A stretch of DNA of 55,444 nucleotides from a virus: positions 1 through 55,444 of IMG/VR virus record IMGVR_UViG_3300021247_000931; one strand, given 5' to 3'. Below the pieces are notes generated by a model. It had not been told where the DNA came from. It saw only the letters and a program-made list of their open reading frames with translations, and made no database searches. The stretch's first letter is position 1. Each line of letters begins with the position of its first letter. Shown here one piece after another: positions 39,000 through 46,317 of the stretch. A program made the translations under genes and the position numbers.

Positions 39000-39431
39000 A
39001 TGACTGAACCCATCACCGCCACCTTTGATCCCAAGAAAGGAAAGGGCATGAATGCCAAGGCCCACCGCAAGGAAGGCAAGTGCTTCTTTGAGTCCTACGC
39101 GATCCTCGATCCAGACCGCCTTTGGGAACGCGCAGAAGGCAATGAAGCCCCCTCGACAGTCGAGATCCGTCTCTATGGCACCGGCAGCAAGAACTACGCC
39201 TGCCTCTGGGTCGGCAAGGAGCCATGGGGATGGGCGAGCGGATCCGGATCTGCCGGAGGGTGCGGCTATCACCGCCCCAGCGCCGCCGCCCAGGAGGCGA
39301 TCGACAATGCAGGATTCACCCTGAGCCGTCCGATCGACGGACGCGGGGAGGCGGCGATCGTCGAGGCTCTCTTTGCCATCGCCAAGCTGATCGGCGTCAA
39401 AAAACCGATCCTCTTTCACGCCAAACAATGA
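39000..39431 (+). CDS. Conserved-type phage early protein, unknown
   Basis: 143 residues. GKCFFESYAILDPDRLWERA, PSTVEIRLYGTGSKNYACLW, SGSGSAGGCGYHRPSAAAQE and AIVEALFAIAKLIGVKKPIL resemble a family of small phage proteins I have seen annotated only as hypothetical. The G-x-G-x-x-GG-x-GYHR-x-SAA stretch suggests a ligand or nucleotide-binding turn. Its leader (AGCCTAACCACCTATCTCC before ATG) recurs before two other genes of the cluster. Confidence 0.7.
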   Translation: MTEPITATFDPKKGKGMNAKAHRKEGKCFFESYAILDPDRLWERAEGNEAPSTVEIRLYGTGSKNYACLWVGKEPWGWASGSGSAGGCGYHRPSAAAQEAIDNAGFTLSRPIDGRGEAAIVEALFAIAKLIGVKKPILFHAKQ

Positions 39432-39622
39432 CCACCCATCACGTCGTTCCGGCCTCCAAGGAGGAGGCTGACAAGATCCGCGTGGCGCGGGGATGGCCAT
39501 CCTTCCGCGAGTGGAAGAAAAACCATCTCCAAGCCATCGCCACCAATAAGCTCCGAGGACGCACTGAGCTGGTCGAGGTGCTGGAGCGCGAGTTTTACCA
39601 ATACATCCGACCCCACCTCTAA
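39428..39622 (+). CDS. Small early protein, unknown
   Basis: 64 residues (MTTHHVVPASKEEADKIRVA, RGWPSFREWKKNHLQAIATN, LEREFYQYIRPHL), coupled to the previous gene by ATGA. Helical with basic and aromatic residues. No family recognised. Confidence 0.6.
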   Translation: MTTHHVVPASKEEADKIRVARGWPSFREWKKNHLQAIATNKLRGRTELVEVLEREFYQYIRPHL

Positions 39623-39627
39623 CCGCC

Positions 39628-39825
39628 ATGACCACTTACAAAATCATTCGATTCCATCGGGACGGGGAGCGCCGAGTCATCACCGAGGGACTGACCCTCG
39701 AAGAGGCCCGGGAGCACTGCAATGACCCAGAAACCTCCTCGCGGACATGTTCCGTTCAGGCCGCCGTCGAGGAGGCCTCCCTGGGCGATACCAGCCCATG
39801 GTTCGACGGCTACGAGGAGGAATGA
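39628..39825 (+). CDS. Widespread small phage protein, unknown function
   Basis: 65 residues: MTTYKIIRFHRDGERRVITE, LTLEEAREHCNDPETSSRTC. The pattern YKI-R-F, then GLTLEEA-x-x-HC-x-DPETSSRTC is familiar from many actinobacterial and other siphophages, always of unknown function. The conserved HC...SSRTC pair could bind a metal. It shows that this cluster shares genes with distant phages. Confidence 0.75.
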   Translation: MTTYKIIRFHRDGERRVITEGLTLEEAREHCNDPETSSRTCSVQAAVEEASLGDTSPWFDGYEEE

Positions 39826-39828
39826 GTC

Positions 39829-40056
39829 ATGAACTGCCCATCCTGCGAGTTAATGGTGATCCAAGGGGTCATCTGTCACGAAAGAGGATGCCCCGACGAC
39901 CATCTCTTCACCACCCAGGAATGCAAGTGGTGCGGGACGGAGTTTCGACCCGCCGAGTGGCAGCGTGATTACTTCTGCTGCGCTTCGTGCGCCGCCTCCC
40001 ATCACGGACTCCCCGAACCCGAATTTGACGAATCCTACGCACTACAACCCGACTGA
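39829..40056 (+). CDS. Small zinc-finger protein
   Basis: 75 residues with three Cys pairs: MNCPSCEL, CHERGCPDDH, and CKWCGTEFRP paired with YFCCASCAASHH. This gives at least one and probably two zinc-binding sites. Such proteins usually bind nucleic acid or protein partners in phage early regions. Only 3 bases separate it from the upstream gene. Confidence 0.65.
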   Translation: MNCPSCELMVIQGVICHERGCPDDHLFTTQECKWCGTEFRPAEWQRDYFCCASCAASHHGLPEPEFDESYALQPD

Positions 40057-40058
40057 TC

Positions 40059-40778
40059 ATGAGCCACACCATCGACACCATCGAGTATCGCGGTTGCACG
40101 ATCCGCATCGTCTCCGACGATGACCCGATCAATCCCCGCAAGGATTTTGACCATCTGGGCAAGATGGTCTGCTGGCATCGCCGTTACGATCTTGGCGATG
40201 AGCAACCCAAAGAGGACGCCGGTGAGTATCTCTGCCGTCTGGCCTCCGAAGCGGACGCTGACTTTTCCAAGCTGAATGACCTCTATGATGAGGCACTCCG
40301 ACGCGGCAGCAGCCGAGCATGCGAACGCATCAATCGTCGTCTGGGGCGCGAGCGCGAGCGCATCCTTGCCGAGCATTTCGTCATCCTGCCGCTCTATCTT
40401 TACGATCACTCCGGCATCACCATCAGCACGGGATCCTTTTCGTGCCCGTGGGACAGCGGCCAGGTGGGATTCATCTACGTCCCGATCTGCCGTCTTAGCC
40501 AGGAATGGGGCGAGGCCTTCCCCGACGGCCACACCGCCCAATCATGGGGCAGGAAGATTCTCGAGAGTGAAGTGGGCGAATACGACGCCTACCTGACCGG
40601 CGATGTCGTCGGTGTGATCGCCGAGGATGAGGAGGGGGAGGAAATCGATTCCTGCTGGGGATATTTCCCCGACGAGAAAGGCCGTCACGATTACGCGATC
40701 GTCGAGGCGAAACGTCACATCGACTGGCATCTCAAGGAGCAGGAAAAGCTCCAGACCGACCTCTGCTGCAACATCTAA
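40059..40778 (+). CDS. Conserved phage/plasmid protein of unknown function
   Basis: 239 residues. Motifs KDFDHLGKMVCWHRRYDLGD, LPLYLYDHSGITISTGSFSC, PWDSGQVGFIYVPICRLS and EVGEYDAYLTGDVVGVIAED are characteristic of a protein I recall from many phages and mobile elements with no assigned role. The conserved CPWDSGQVGFI core and paired H/D residues suggest an enzyme or metal-binding fold. Next to other small early genes, so an antirestriction or host-takeover role is possible (inference). Confidence 0.75.
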   Translation: MSHTIDTIEYRGCTIRIVSDDDPINPRKDFDHLGKMVCWHRRYDLGDEQPKEDAGEYLCRLASEADADFSKLNDLYDEALRRGSSRACERINRRLGRERERILAEHFVILPLYLYDHSGITISTGSFSCPWDSGQVGFIYVPICRLSQEWGEAFPDGHTAQSWGRKILESEVGEYDAYLTGDVVGVIAEDEEGEEIDSCWGYFPDEKGRHDYAIVEAKRHIDWHLKEQEKLQTDLCCNI

Positions 40779-40792
40779 CCTAACCAACAATC

Positions 40793-41407
40793 ATGGGAGA
40801 ATACGCCATCAGAAAATCCGACGGATCCAATATCAAGATCGGCACCATGGAGGACATGTATTACCTCCGCGCCGATCAGATAGGCCGGATCCAGGGGCAA
40901 CGCGGCAGCGTCGATCCCTCTGACCGGAAAACGGCGGAGAAACTACGATTCCGATTCCCCTTCCCATGGGAGGATGACATCGCCCCAGGAGACTTCGCCG
41001 ATCACAACTTCGGCCTCTCCGTTCACGGGGCGGATCTTCCCGAGGAGATCGATCACTATCCGATCCAGTTTGCCAATTCACGCGGCCTTCTCGTCTCCCT
41101 CCCCTGCCCCGAGGGCAAGGAGGGCAAGGCGAGCGGCCTGAAGTTCCACTACAACGGCTACGGAGGCAAAGTCCGCATCGTCCAGCAAAAGCTCGTCGGC
41201 GATCGGCTTGTGCTCATCTGTGAGTGTGGATCCTGCGGGGCGAAATACAGGCTCCCCGAATTGACCGATGCCGCAGACATCATCGCCCGCCTCAACGAAG
41301 AGGCCGATGCCGCCGACAAGCGTGCAACCGAAGGAGGAGCGGCACTTCGCGCCATCGTCCAGCGCATCGTGGACGGCTACACCAAACCCAACTATTGGAG
41401 CGTATGA
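40793..41407 (+). CDS. Early protein with zinc-ribbon-like pair, unknown
   Basis: 204 residues: MGEYAIRKSDGSNIKIGTME with DMYYLRADQIGRIQGQRGSV, then ADLPEEIDHYPIQFANSRGL. Central CECGSCGAKYRLP could hold a zinc. The C-terminal helix (ADKRATEGGAALRAIVQRIV) is amphipathic. The opening ADQ-x-x-R pattern is similar to small phage proteins annotated hypothetical. Leader ACCTAACCAACAATC before ATG lacks an SD and matches the leader of the ATPase gene at 53245. Confidence 0.65.
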   Translation: MGEYAIRKSDGSNIKIGTMEDMYYLRADQIGRIQGQRGSVDPSDRKTAEKLRFRFPFPWEDDIAPGDFADHNFGLSVHGADLPEEIDHYPIQFANSRGLLVSLPCPEGKEGKASGLKFHYNGYGGKVRIVQQKLVGDRLVLICECGSCGAKYRLPELTDAADIIARLNEEADAADKRATEGGAALRAIVQRIVDGYTKPNYWSV

Positions 41408-42018
41408 GCACCACCGATACACCTACCGACACCCTCTCCGCGGCCCTGCCGTGGTTCCCTGGATTCTACGAGTCCATCCTAGACAGTCTGATGGATCGCA
41501 CCATCGAGATGGAGATGGAGCATACCGGCGAGACCTACGAGCAGGTCATGGATCGCTACTCCTACCCGATTGCCATCGATGCCCTTGCCAAGGGCTGGGT
41601 CAAGGCCTTCTCCAAGGAGACCGGAATCCCGATGGAGTTCGAGGAGATGATCTCCCCGCGAGAATACAACTTCACGACCGATCGCGTCTTCGTCCGCATC
41701 CCCGTCGATGCCATCGAGAAGATCGCCACCGAGATGGATGACAAGATCCTGCGCGAGACGATCCGCAAGAATCACTCCAGCTATGACGGCTTCATCAGCT
41801 TCTACGCCGATGACCTCGATGACCCCCTCTGGCAGAAACCCGTCCGCGAGTGGGATGCCAACCAGCTCGGGACGCTTCTGGAGGCCAAGCTCCTCCAGGA
41901 CGAGCACGAGCGCGATTACATTGAGGACAGCATCTATTCCGACCTCTCAATGTGGTTTTACGAGGACACGGGCTGGATCAAAGAAGCTCCCGAGAAGGAG
42001 GCCCCATGCGCGACATGA
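41404..42018 (+). CDS. Early acidic protein, unknown
   Basis: 204 residues, ATGA-coupled to the previous gene. LPWFPGFYESILDSLMDRTI, YPIAIDALAKGWVKAFSKET and FEEMISPREYNFTTDRVFVR resemble a conserved phage family whose function is not known to me. Acidic overall (many D/E), a feature of DNA-mimic anti-restriction proteins, but the charge spacing alone proves nothing. Confidence 0.65.
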   Translation: MSTTDTPTDTLSAALPWFPGFYESILDSLMDRTIEMEMEHTGETYEQVMDRYSYPIAIDALAKGWVKAFSKETGIPMEFEEMISPREYNFTTDRVFVRIPVDAIEKIATEMDDKILRETIRKNHSSYDGFISFYADDLDDPLWQKPVREWDANQLGTLLEAKLLQDEHERDYIEDSIYSDLSMWFYEDTGWIKEAPEKEAPCAT

Positions 42019-42083
42019 TCGAAGACATCTTCGGGGCCGTCGGCCTCTTCATCCTCATCTATGTGGTTTTCATCCTGATATGA
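42006..42083 (+). CDS. 25-residue single-span membrane peptide
   Basis: ATG 42006 to TGA 42083 encodes MRDMIEDIFGAVGLF followed by ILIYVVFILI: a short acidic head and one full membrane helix. It overlaps the end of the preceding gene by 13 bases and its stop is shared with the next ATG (ATGA at 42080-42083), so it fills exactly what would otherwise be the only break in the coupled string. That is good support for translation despite its size. Confidence 0.6.
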   Translation: MRDMIEDIFGAVGLFILIYVVFILI

Positions 42084-42370
42084 GCAACCAACACACACCC
42101 GGCCCGTGGGCGATTTCCAAGTGGGCCAATCATTACGACGATTACTCGGTCTATTCAGAAATTGACCCTCAACGAAACATAGCCAACTCCGTCAGCGGTA
42201 AAGCCAATGCCCTTCTCATGGCGGCCGCACCCGATCTCCTTTTCTCCCTGCAAGAACTCGAGGAACTCGCCCGCCGCCAACTCGACCAATCAGCCACCCA
42301 CGAGGGGCTAGAGAACTGCCTCGCACTGGCCGAGGCCCGCCGCGCCATCGCCAAAGCAATCTACCCATGA
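42080..42370 (+). CDS. HTPGPW-family small phage protein, copy 1
   Basis: 96 residues beginning MSNQHTPGPWAISKW, then ANALLMAAAPDLLFSLQELE and AEARRAIAKAIY. The HTPGPW start, NA-x-L-x-AAAPDLL core and AR-A-IAKA end define a very common phage protein of unknown function. A second, shorter version follows directly. Confidence 0.8.
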   Translation: MSNQHTPGPWAISKWANHYDDYSVYSEIDPQRNIANSVSGKANALLMAAAPDLLFSLQELEELARRQLDQSATHEGLENCLALAEARRAIAKAIYP

Positions 42371-42642
42371 GCTCACAACATGCACCCGGGCCGTGGACGG
42401 AAGACCCCGAAGGCGAGATAGCTGTCTGCATTGAGGACGCGAACGGAACCGTAATTGCAACGGTTCTAGGACCTGCCAACGAAAACCCCAATGCCCGCCT
42501 CATTGCCGCTGCACCCACGATGCTGGCGACCCTGCAAGCCATCCTGGAGTCGATGGGCGACACCTACGAAGCCAGAGATAACGACGCTGAAAACCTACAC
42601 GATCTCGTCGAATCCACCATCCAACTCGCCACCAAATCATGA
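42367..42642 (+). CDS. HTPGPW-family small phage protein, copy 2
   Basis: 91 residues: MSSQHAPGPWTEDPEGEIAV, then ENPNARLIAAAPTMLATLQA. Same start and AAAP core as the preceding gene but a different C terminus. ATGA-coupled. The tandem pair suggests duplication followed by divergence. Confidence 0.8.
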   Translation: MSSQHAPGPWTEDPEGEIAVCIEDANGTVIATVLGPANENPNARLIAAAPTMLATLQAILESMGDTYEARDNDAENLHDLVESTIQLATKS

Positions 42643-42941
42643 GCAATTCCCTTCTAACAAAGACCTCCAATCATCAGATTGGTAAGTATCAAGTGCAGTT
42701 GTTTTGGCGAGTCGGAGATCCTTGGTGGCCTCATGCCTTTGAGGTTACCCAGGCCGAAACGAGCAATCTGAACGGCTATTACGCCGAGGGATCCCTCGAA
42801 ATCGAGGACGACATCGTGACCGGCTATGACGGGGTGTATTTACTGCCGCTGCCTGTAGCCATCGCCCTTGCCGATCTGGGATTGGGATTCGCCCCGTTTG
42901 TCTTCCCCGCCGAACTGGCAAAAAACCTTCTCCGATTGTAA
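42639..42941 (+). CDS. Small early protein, unknown
   Basis: 100 residues, ATGA-coupled: NHQIGKYQVQLFWRVGDPWW, then DIVTGYDGVYLLPLPVAIAL. The N-terminal half is strand-like, the C-terminal half has hydrophobic helices (ALADLGLGFAPFVFPAELAK) that are short for membrane spans. No family recognised. Confidence 0.6.
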   Translation: MSNSLLTKTSNHQIGKYQVQLFWRVGDPWWPHAFEVTQAETSNLNGYYAEGSLEIEDDIVTGYDGVYLLPLPVAIALADLGLGFAPFVFPAELAKNLLRL

Positions 42942-42944
42942 CCC

Positions 42945-43115
42945 ATGAAAACCTACGAAGTCGGCATCCGCGCCACCGTTTGCAAGCGCCTCAGGATCGA
43001 GGCCGAGTCCGAAGAGGAAGCCATCGAGGCCGCTCACGAGCAGTTCAGCGTTCTCAATGACGACATCCCAGAAGACTACGACCAGGAAATGGATTTCTGC
43101 CGCGAGATAAAATGA
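42945..43115 (+). CDS. Small DpnD-like protein, copy 1
   Basis: 56 residues (MKTYEVGIRATVCKRLRIEA, then ESEEEAIEAAHEQF). A strand-strand-helix unit of the type MKTYEV-x(n)-V-A-S-E-A-E-A: the DpnD/PcfM-like fold common in phage early regions. The next gene has the same plan. Too short for many gene callers but flanked without gaps (3 bp before, ATGA after). Confidence 0.6.
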   Translation: MKTYEVGIRATVCKRLRIEAESEEEAIEAAHEQFSVLNDDIPEDYDQEMDFCREIK

Positions 43116-43303
43116 TGAAAACCTATATCTTCAAATCCTACTGCACCGGCTACTGGCCCAGAACTTACACCGTCCAGGCAAAGTCCGAAAAGCAGGCCAT
43201 TGCGCTAATTGAGGATGGCGATTGCCTCATCGAAGACGACCTCCTCGATGCCGAATGTACCGATGAGCATGAGCGGGAACTCGTCTCTTCTTACAAAAAA
43301 TGA
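43112..43303 (+). CDS. Small DpnD-like protein, copy 2
   Basis: 63 residues: MMKTYIFKSYCTGYWPRTYT, then VQAKSEKQAIALIEDGDCLI. Same strand-strand-helix plan as the upstream copy with YTVQAKSEKQAI replacing RIEAESEEEAI. The exact start could be either Met. Function unknown. Confidence 0.6.
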   Translation: MMKTYIFKSYCTGYWPRTYTVQAKSEKQAIALIEDGDCLIEDDLLDAECTDEHERELVSSYKK

Positions 43304-43596
43304 ACCCCGCTTTTTTCAAAACTTACCCCAACCCCCTCCACAAAAAGAAGTCCCCCACGGAGGTCCAGGTCTTTGACTTCTTCGAGATTCAGTCGATGCA
43401 GGAATTTGCTGACCCACGAGGCGGCACCAATGTCGAACCATATCACGGCGATGACTCCGGCGAAGACATGCGCGAGGGGGACATCTTCTACGGCATCTAC
43501 GGCCACTTCAAGACCGGCGGCGCCGTCCACTTTGCCGACCGCTCCACGCCCGAGGAGGCGGAGCTTCTCCTTCAAATGATCGGAGTCATTTCATGA
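43300..43596 (+). CDS. Small early protein, unknown
   Basis: 98 residues, ATGA-coupled: VQVFDFFEIQSMQEFADPRG, MREGDIFYGIYGHFKTGGAV, then HFADRSTPEEAELLLQMIG. Acidic, with a mixed alpha-beta pattern that could form a small compact domain. No family recognised. Confidence 0.6.
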   Translation: MNPAFFKTYPNPLHKKKSPTEVQVFDFFEIQSMQEFADPRGGTNVEPYHGDDSGEDMREGDIFYGIYGHFKTGGAVHFADRSTPEEAELLLQMIGVIS

Positions 43597-43802
43597 CCTT
43601 CAAGATCCAAACCGCCGGTGCCTACGGATGGGGCGATGTCAAAGTCGCCTATGACGACAGCGAGGACTATGAGGACTGGCACTTCAAGACTCGAAAAGAG
43701 GCCCAGGCGGAACTCGAAGATTTCCGCCAGATCGATCCCGATCTCTCCGACTACCGAATCGTTCCAACCACAACCCCGTCAGAGGAGGACTTTTATTCAT
43801 GA
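43593..43802 (+). CDS. Small early protein, unknown
   Basis: 69 residues, very acidic, ATGA-coupled: MTFKIQTAGAYGWGDVKVAY, DDSEDYEDWHFKTRKEAQAE, then LEDFRQIDPDLSDYRIVPTT. The strand, FKTRKEAQAEL helix, strand (YRIVP) plan is the same as in many phage proteins that end in YRIVP-like sequence. Function unknown. Confidence 0.65.
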   Translation: MTFKIQTAGAYGWGDVKVAYDDSEDYEDWHFKTRKEAQAELEDFRQIDPDLSDYRIVPTTTPSEEDFYS

Positions 43803-44212
43803 CAACCGCGATATCCACATCAGAAATCGAATCTAACATCAGGAAAGCAGCCCTCAAAGAAGCTCAGGACGCATGGGATAATCTGCATGAAGAGGTCGTT
43901 GAAAACTTCCTTTGCCTCATGAGCCAAACTCTCAAAGAGGATACCTACGGGCGGCGTATCCTGCCGCATCGGAAACTGGGCGATACTGTGCCTACCTTGG
44001 CAGTTGTTAGGCACATAGGCGACGATTCACGAAGGAATCGGATCGATATTCCCAAGTATTCTTACCACGACGATTGCGGCATCAAACGCGTCGAGTTCCA
44101 TCCCCTCGTTCTTAAAGAGGAGATGAAAGAAAGTTGGATTGCAAAAGAATGCGACCGCCTGGCCGCCCTCAAGATCAAGCACCTCCTAGAAAGCGTCGGC
44201 GTGATCTCTTGA
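43799..44212 (+). CDS. Early protein, unknown
   Basis: 137 residues, ATGA-coupled. N-terminal helices (IESNIRKAALKEAQDAWDNL, HEEVVENFLCLMSQTLKEDT), a middle basic loop, and a C-terminal helix (WIAKECDRLAALKIKHLLES). No known domain. Last gene of a coupled run of eight. Confidence 0.6.
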   Translation: MTTAISTSEIESNIRKAALKEAQDAWDNLHEEVVENFLCLMSQTLKEDTYGRRILPHRKLGDTVPTLAVVRHIGDDSRRNRIDIPKYSYHDDCGIKRVEFHPLVLKEEMKESWIAKECDRLAALKIKHLLESVGVIS

Positions 44213-44237
44213 CGATCATTAATACCCCTTCAATTCC

Positions 44238-44717
44238 ATGACCACCAAGCACCCATTCCAGAAAGTCAACGAGGACTCGATGCACATCGATTACGAGGCC
44301 TACATCGACCTGCCCACTCTCGATGGTAAGGAGCGCGCTATCGTCGTGCGACTAAGCTTCGATAAGGAAAAGCAGTCGGCATACTCCACCCTCACCTATG
44401 AGGTCGATGGGAGTCATACCGATCTCTCAGCCGTGTCGGAGGATGGCATCACCAGGAATCTCTACAACGAGATGACCGGCGCCCAGATCCCAAAGGTGGT
44501 ATTCAATCACCGCGTCTGCCTTCCGGCCGACATCTGCGTGGATGTCATCAGTGATCGGAAGCTCACCCTGATCGAGGCTATCAATAAGGCATGGGATAAC
44601 TTTCCCTGCGACGGGGCCGACATCGAGGGTGCCGAAAGCGGCAGGGTTTATGTTGTCGAGCGTCTTGTTTGCCAGAGAGCCGGACGCATCGAAACCATCG
44701 ACACCGAGGAAGTATGA
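44238..44717 (+). CDS. Early protein, unknown
   Basis: 159 residues: beta-rich (IDYEAYIDLPTLDGKERAIV, LSFDKEKQSAYSTLTYEVDG), then KLTLIEAINKAWDNFPCDGA. No domain recognised. Short leader TACCCCTTCAATTCC before the ATG, without SD. Confidence 0.6.
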   Translation: MTTKHPFQKVNEDSMHIDYEAYIDLPTLDGKERAIVVRLSFDKEKQSAYSTLTYEVDGSHTDLSAVSEDGITRNLYNEMTGAQIPKVVFNHRVCLPADICVDVISDRKLTLIEAINKAWDNFPCDGADIEGAESGRVYVVERLVCQRAGRIETIDTEEV

Positions 44718-44980
44718 CCTTCGAGGAATACCAAGACTCGATCACAGCCAAGCAGGACGAACTCACCGACCTGCTGCTCGAACTCCGAAAAGAAGAAGGA
44801 GAAGCCTTTGTGAAGCAATTCCTTCGCATGGCGATCGTGAACTATGTCGCCGAGGCCACCGGAGCCGAGGAGGGAGAAGACCTCTTCCGCGAAACCATGA
44901 GCATCGCCGACGCCATCACCACCCCTTGCTACCTTCACCAATTACCACCCAAGAATTTCTTCAGAAGTTTCCCGAGGTAA
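44714..44980 (+). CDS. Small helical early protein, unknown
   Basis: 88 residues, ATGA-coupled: MTFEEYQDSITAKQDELTDL, LLELRKEEGEAFVKQFLRMA, IVNYVAEATGAEEGEDLF. Strongly helical and acidic with a basic tail (LHQLPPKNFFRSFPR). The tail is read from DNA shared with the start of the next gene in another frame. Confidence 0.6.
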   Translation: MTFEEYQDSITAKQDELTDLLLELRKEEGEAFVKQFLRMAIVNYVAEATGAEEGEDLFRETMSIADAITTPCYLHQLPPKNFFRSFPR

Positions 44981-45219
44981 AGAAAATCAACCGCAACGTA
45001 CTCGAAGACATCGCGTGCCCTGAATGCGGCAGCCGATCAGAGTTTGCAATCGAATACAACAGCATCGGAGTTTACGGTGATGACGGCTGCGCCGATGGCG
45101 GCGACAACGAATTTGCAGAGAATGGTTACTGCCGCTGCGAAGAGTGCGATCATGAAGGCGAGATTCACAAATTCACCTTCCCTGGACTGGATGACTCTTT
45201 GCTAGACAAACATCCGTGA
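44926..45219 (+). CDS. Zinc-ribbon phage protein with non-ATG start
   Basis: 97 residues if started at TTG 44926 (then LLPSP deduced as MLPSPITTQEFLQKF). Other options are ATT 44941 or a lost ATG. The body is clear: EFLQKFPEVKKINRNVLEDI followed by ACPECGSRSEF and YCRCEECDHEGEIHKF, a four-cysteine zinc ribbon with a G/D-rich middle, common in phages. No in-frame ATG exists before the conserved part, so either a rare start codon is used or the gene was damaged at its start. Overlaps the end of the upstream gene by 55 bases. Confidence 0.6.
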   Translation: MLPSPITTQEFLQKFPEVKKINRNVLEDIACPECGSRSEFAIEYNSIGVYGDDGCADGGDNEFAENGYCRCEECDHEGEIHKFTFPGLDDSLLDKHP

Positions 45220-45267
45220 CCCCATGCGCCTAAAAGTCTCACAGCCTAAAGCCTAAACACCTATTCC

Positions 45268-45759
45268 ATGCCGACCCTGACCCACCCGATTGCGAAACGG
45301 AGCACCTCTGCTACAGTGGGCTCCATGAACTTCCTCTACATCTACCGCCATCTGGGAACCTGGTGCTATGATGACCCGCGTAGTGATATTATCGCCGAAC
45401 CGTTTGTCCAGGGAGCCGACAAGATCATCGATCATGCCTTAGCCGGAGAGGGTTTCTCGCCAGATACCGAGCTGGTCAAGCTCTACTGGAATACCAAGCC
45501 ACGATGGACAATCGAGCGTCTGTCCTCGGAGATCCGCAACGGAGAGGAGTGGAATCACTACAGACTTCTTTACACCGACATCACAGGCTGGCTCTGCCCG
45601 CAGCTTCTCGCCTTCTTTTCAAAGGCCCCCGAGAAGCTCGATTTCTGCCTCCAGAAGCTCGATGCGAAGGACTTAGAGTTCCTGCGAGGGTTTCCGAATC
45701 ATTGGAATAGCCCGGTGCGTCATATCGTGCCGTTTTATGTTCCTGACCCAGGGGTTTGA
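45268..45759 (+). CDS. Early protein, YDDP/EPFV family (DUF6717-like)
   Basis: 163 residues. MNFLYIYRHLGTWCYDDPRS, DIIAEPFVQGADKIIDHALA and LLYTDITGWLCPQLLAFFSK fit a phage/bacterial protein type with W-x-(Y/F)-DDP and EPFV-x-GAD motifs, which I recall as DUF6717 (not certain). Start may be ATG 45268 or ATG 45325. Its leader (CAGCCTAAAGCCTAAACACC) matches those of two other genes in the cluster. The 3' end overlaps the lone minus-strand gene by 87 bases. Confidence 0.65.
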   Translation: MPTLTHPIAKRSTSATVGSMNFLYIYRHLGTWCYDDPRSDIIAEPFVQGADKIIDHALAGEGFSPDTELVKLYWNTKPRWTIERLSSEIRNGEEWNHYRLLYTDITGWLCPQLLAFFSKAPEKLDFCLQKLDAKDLEFLRGFPNHWNSPVRHIVPFYVPDPGV

Positions 45760-46248
45760 TTCCTCGGCAAGGGATTGCCGGATTGCGGGTCGATCAATCA
45801 CGAATCCGTTGGTCGAGTAGGATTTGGCTAGTTTCTTGGTTGAAACATTACCCTGATCGCCGCGAGCGCCATGAGCCTGGGCAATCGTCGTTGCCGTAAG
45901 ACCACGATGATCCAAGTGAGGGATGATCGTTCTCCTGATTTTTAGGGAATCTCTGATTCGATCAGCTTTGCTTTTTCTTACCCCACTCCAGATCTCATCG
46001 ATATGAGCCGTGGTTCCTCGCCGGTGATACTGAAGGTAGGAATCCGTTTCCCGTGAGATATTGATCGGCTTGAATGCGGCGATCTCCTTGGCATCAACCG
46101 GAGTCGTTCCGGGAGAAACGATGTGAATTTTTCTGGCGCGGTCGATGGCTCCACTGCCCGCAAACAAAGGATCGCGAGTCACCAAAAGTCCGTTTCGCAA
46201 TTTGATTGCAAACTCCGACAGTCTCTCCAATCGCTCCATGAACGTCAT
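45673..46248 (-). CDS. Lone minus-strand gene with LSEFA N-terminal motif, unknown
   Basis: 191 residues from ATG 46248 (MTFMERLERLSEFAIKLRNG). ATGs at 46239 and 46263 are alternatives. The opening closely resembles the Dps-like head protein (MSFLPRLREFAIRSARLRAF). The rest (RARKIHIVSPGTTPVDAKEI, IWSGVRKSKADRIRDSLKIR, HGARGDQGNVSTKKLAKSYS) is basic and unrecognised. It is the only leftward gene among about 30 rightward ones and has the same orientation as the head genes. The plus strand is otherwise empty here for 558 bases, supporting it as real. It may be a late, virion-associated protein (inference). Confidence 0.6.
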   Translation of the reverse strand: MTFMERLERLSEFAIKLRNGLLVTRDPLFAGSGAIDRARKIHIVSPGTTPVDAKEIAAFKPINISRETDSYLQYHRRGTTAHIDEIWSGVRKSKADRIRDSLKIRRTIIPHLDHRGLTATTIAQAHGARGDQGNVSTKKLAKSYSTNGFVIDRPAIRQSLAEESNPWVRNIKRHDMTHRAIPMIRKPSQEL

Positions 46249-46317
46249 CACCCACCACATCATGTCAATTCTATGACCCAATTCTCCTAACAGCCTACAG
46301 CCTAAACCCCTACTCCC

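Noticed and set aside
44629-44925. N-terminal half of the 196-codon frame ending at 45219
   Set aside because: This part overlaps two coupled genes in other frames and reads as Arg/His/Pro-rich noise. The conserved zinc-ribbon part begins only near 44926-44941.
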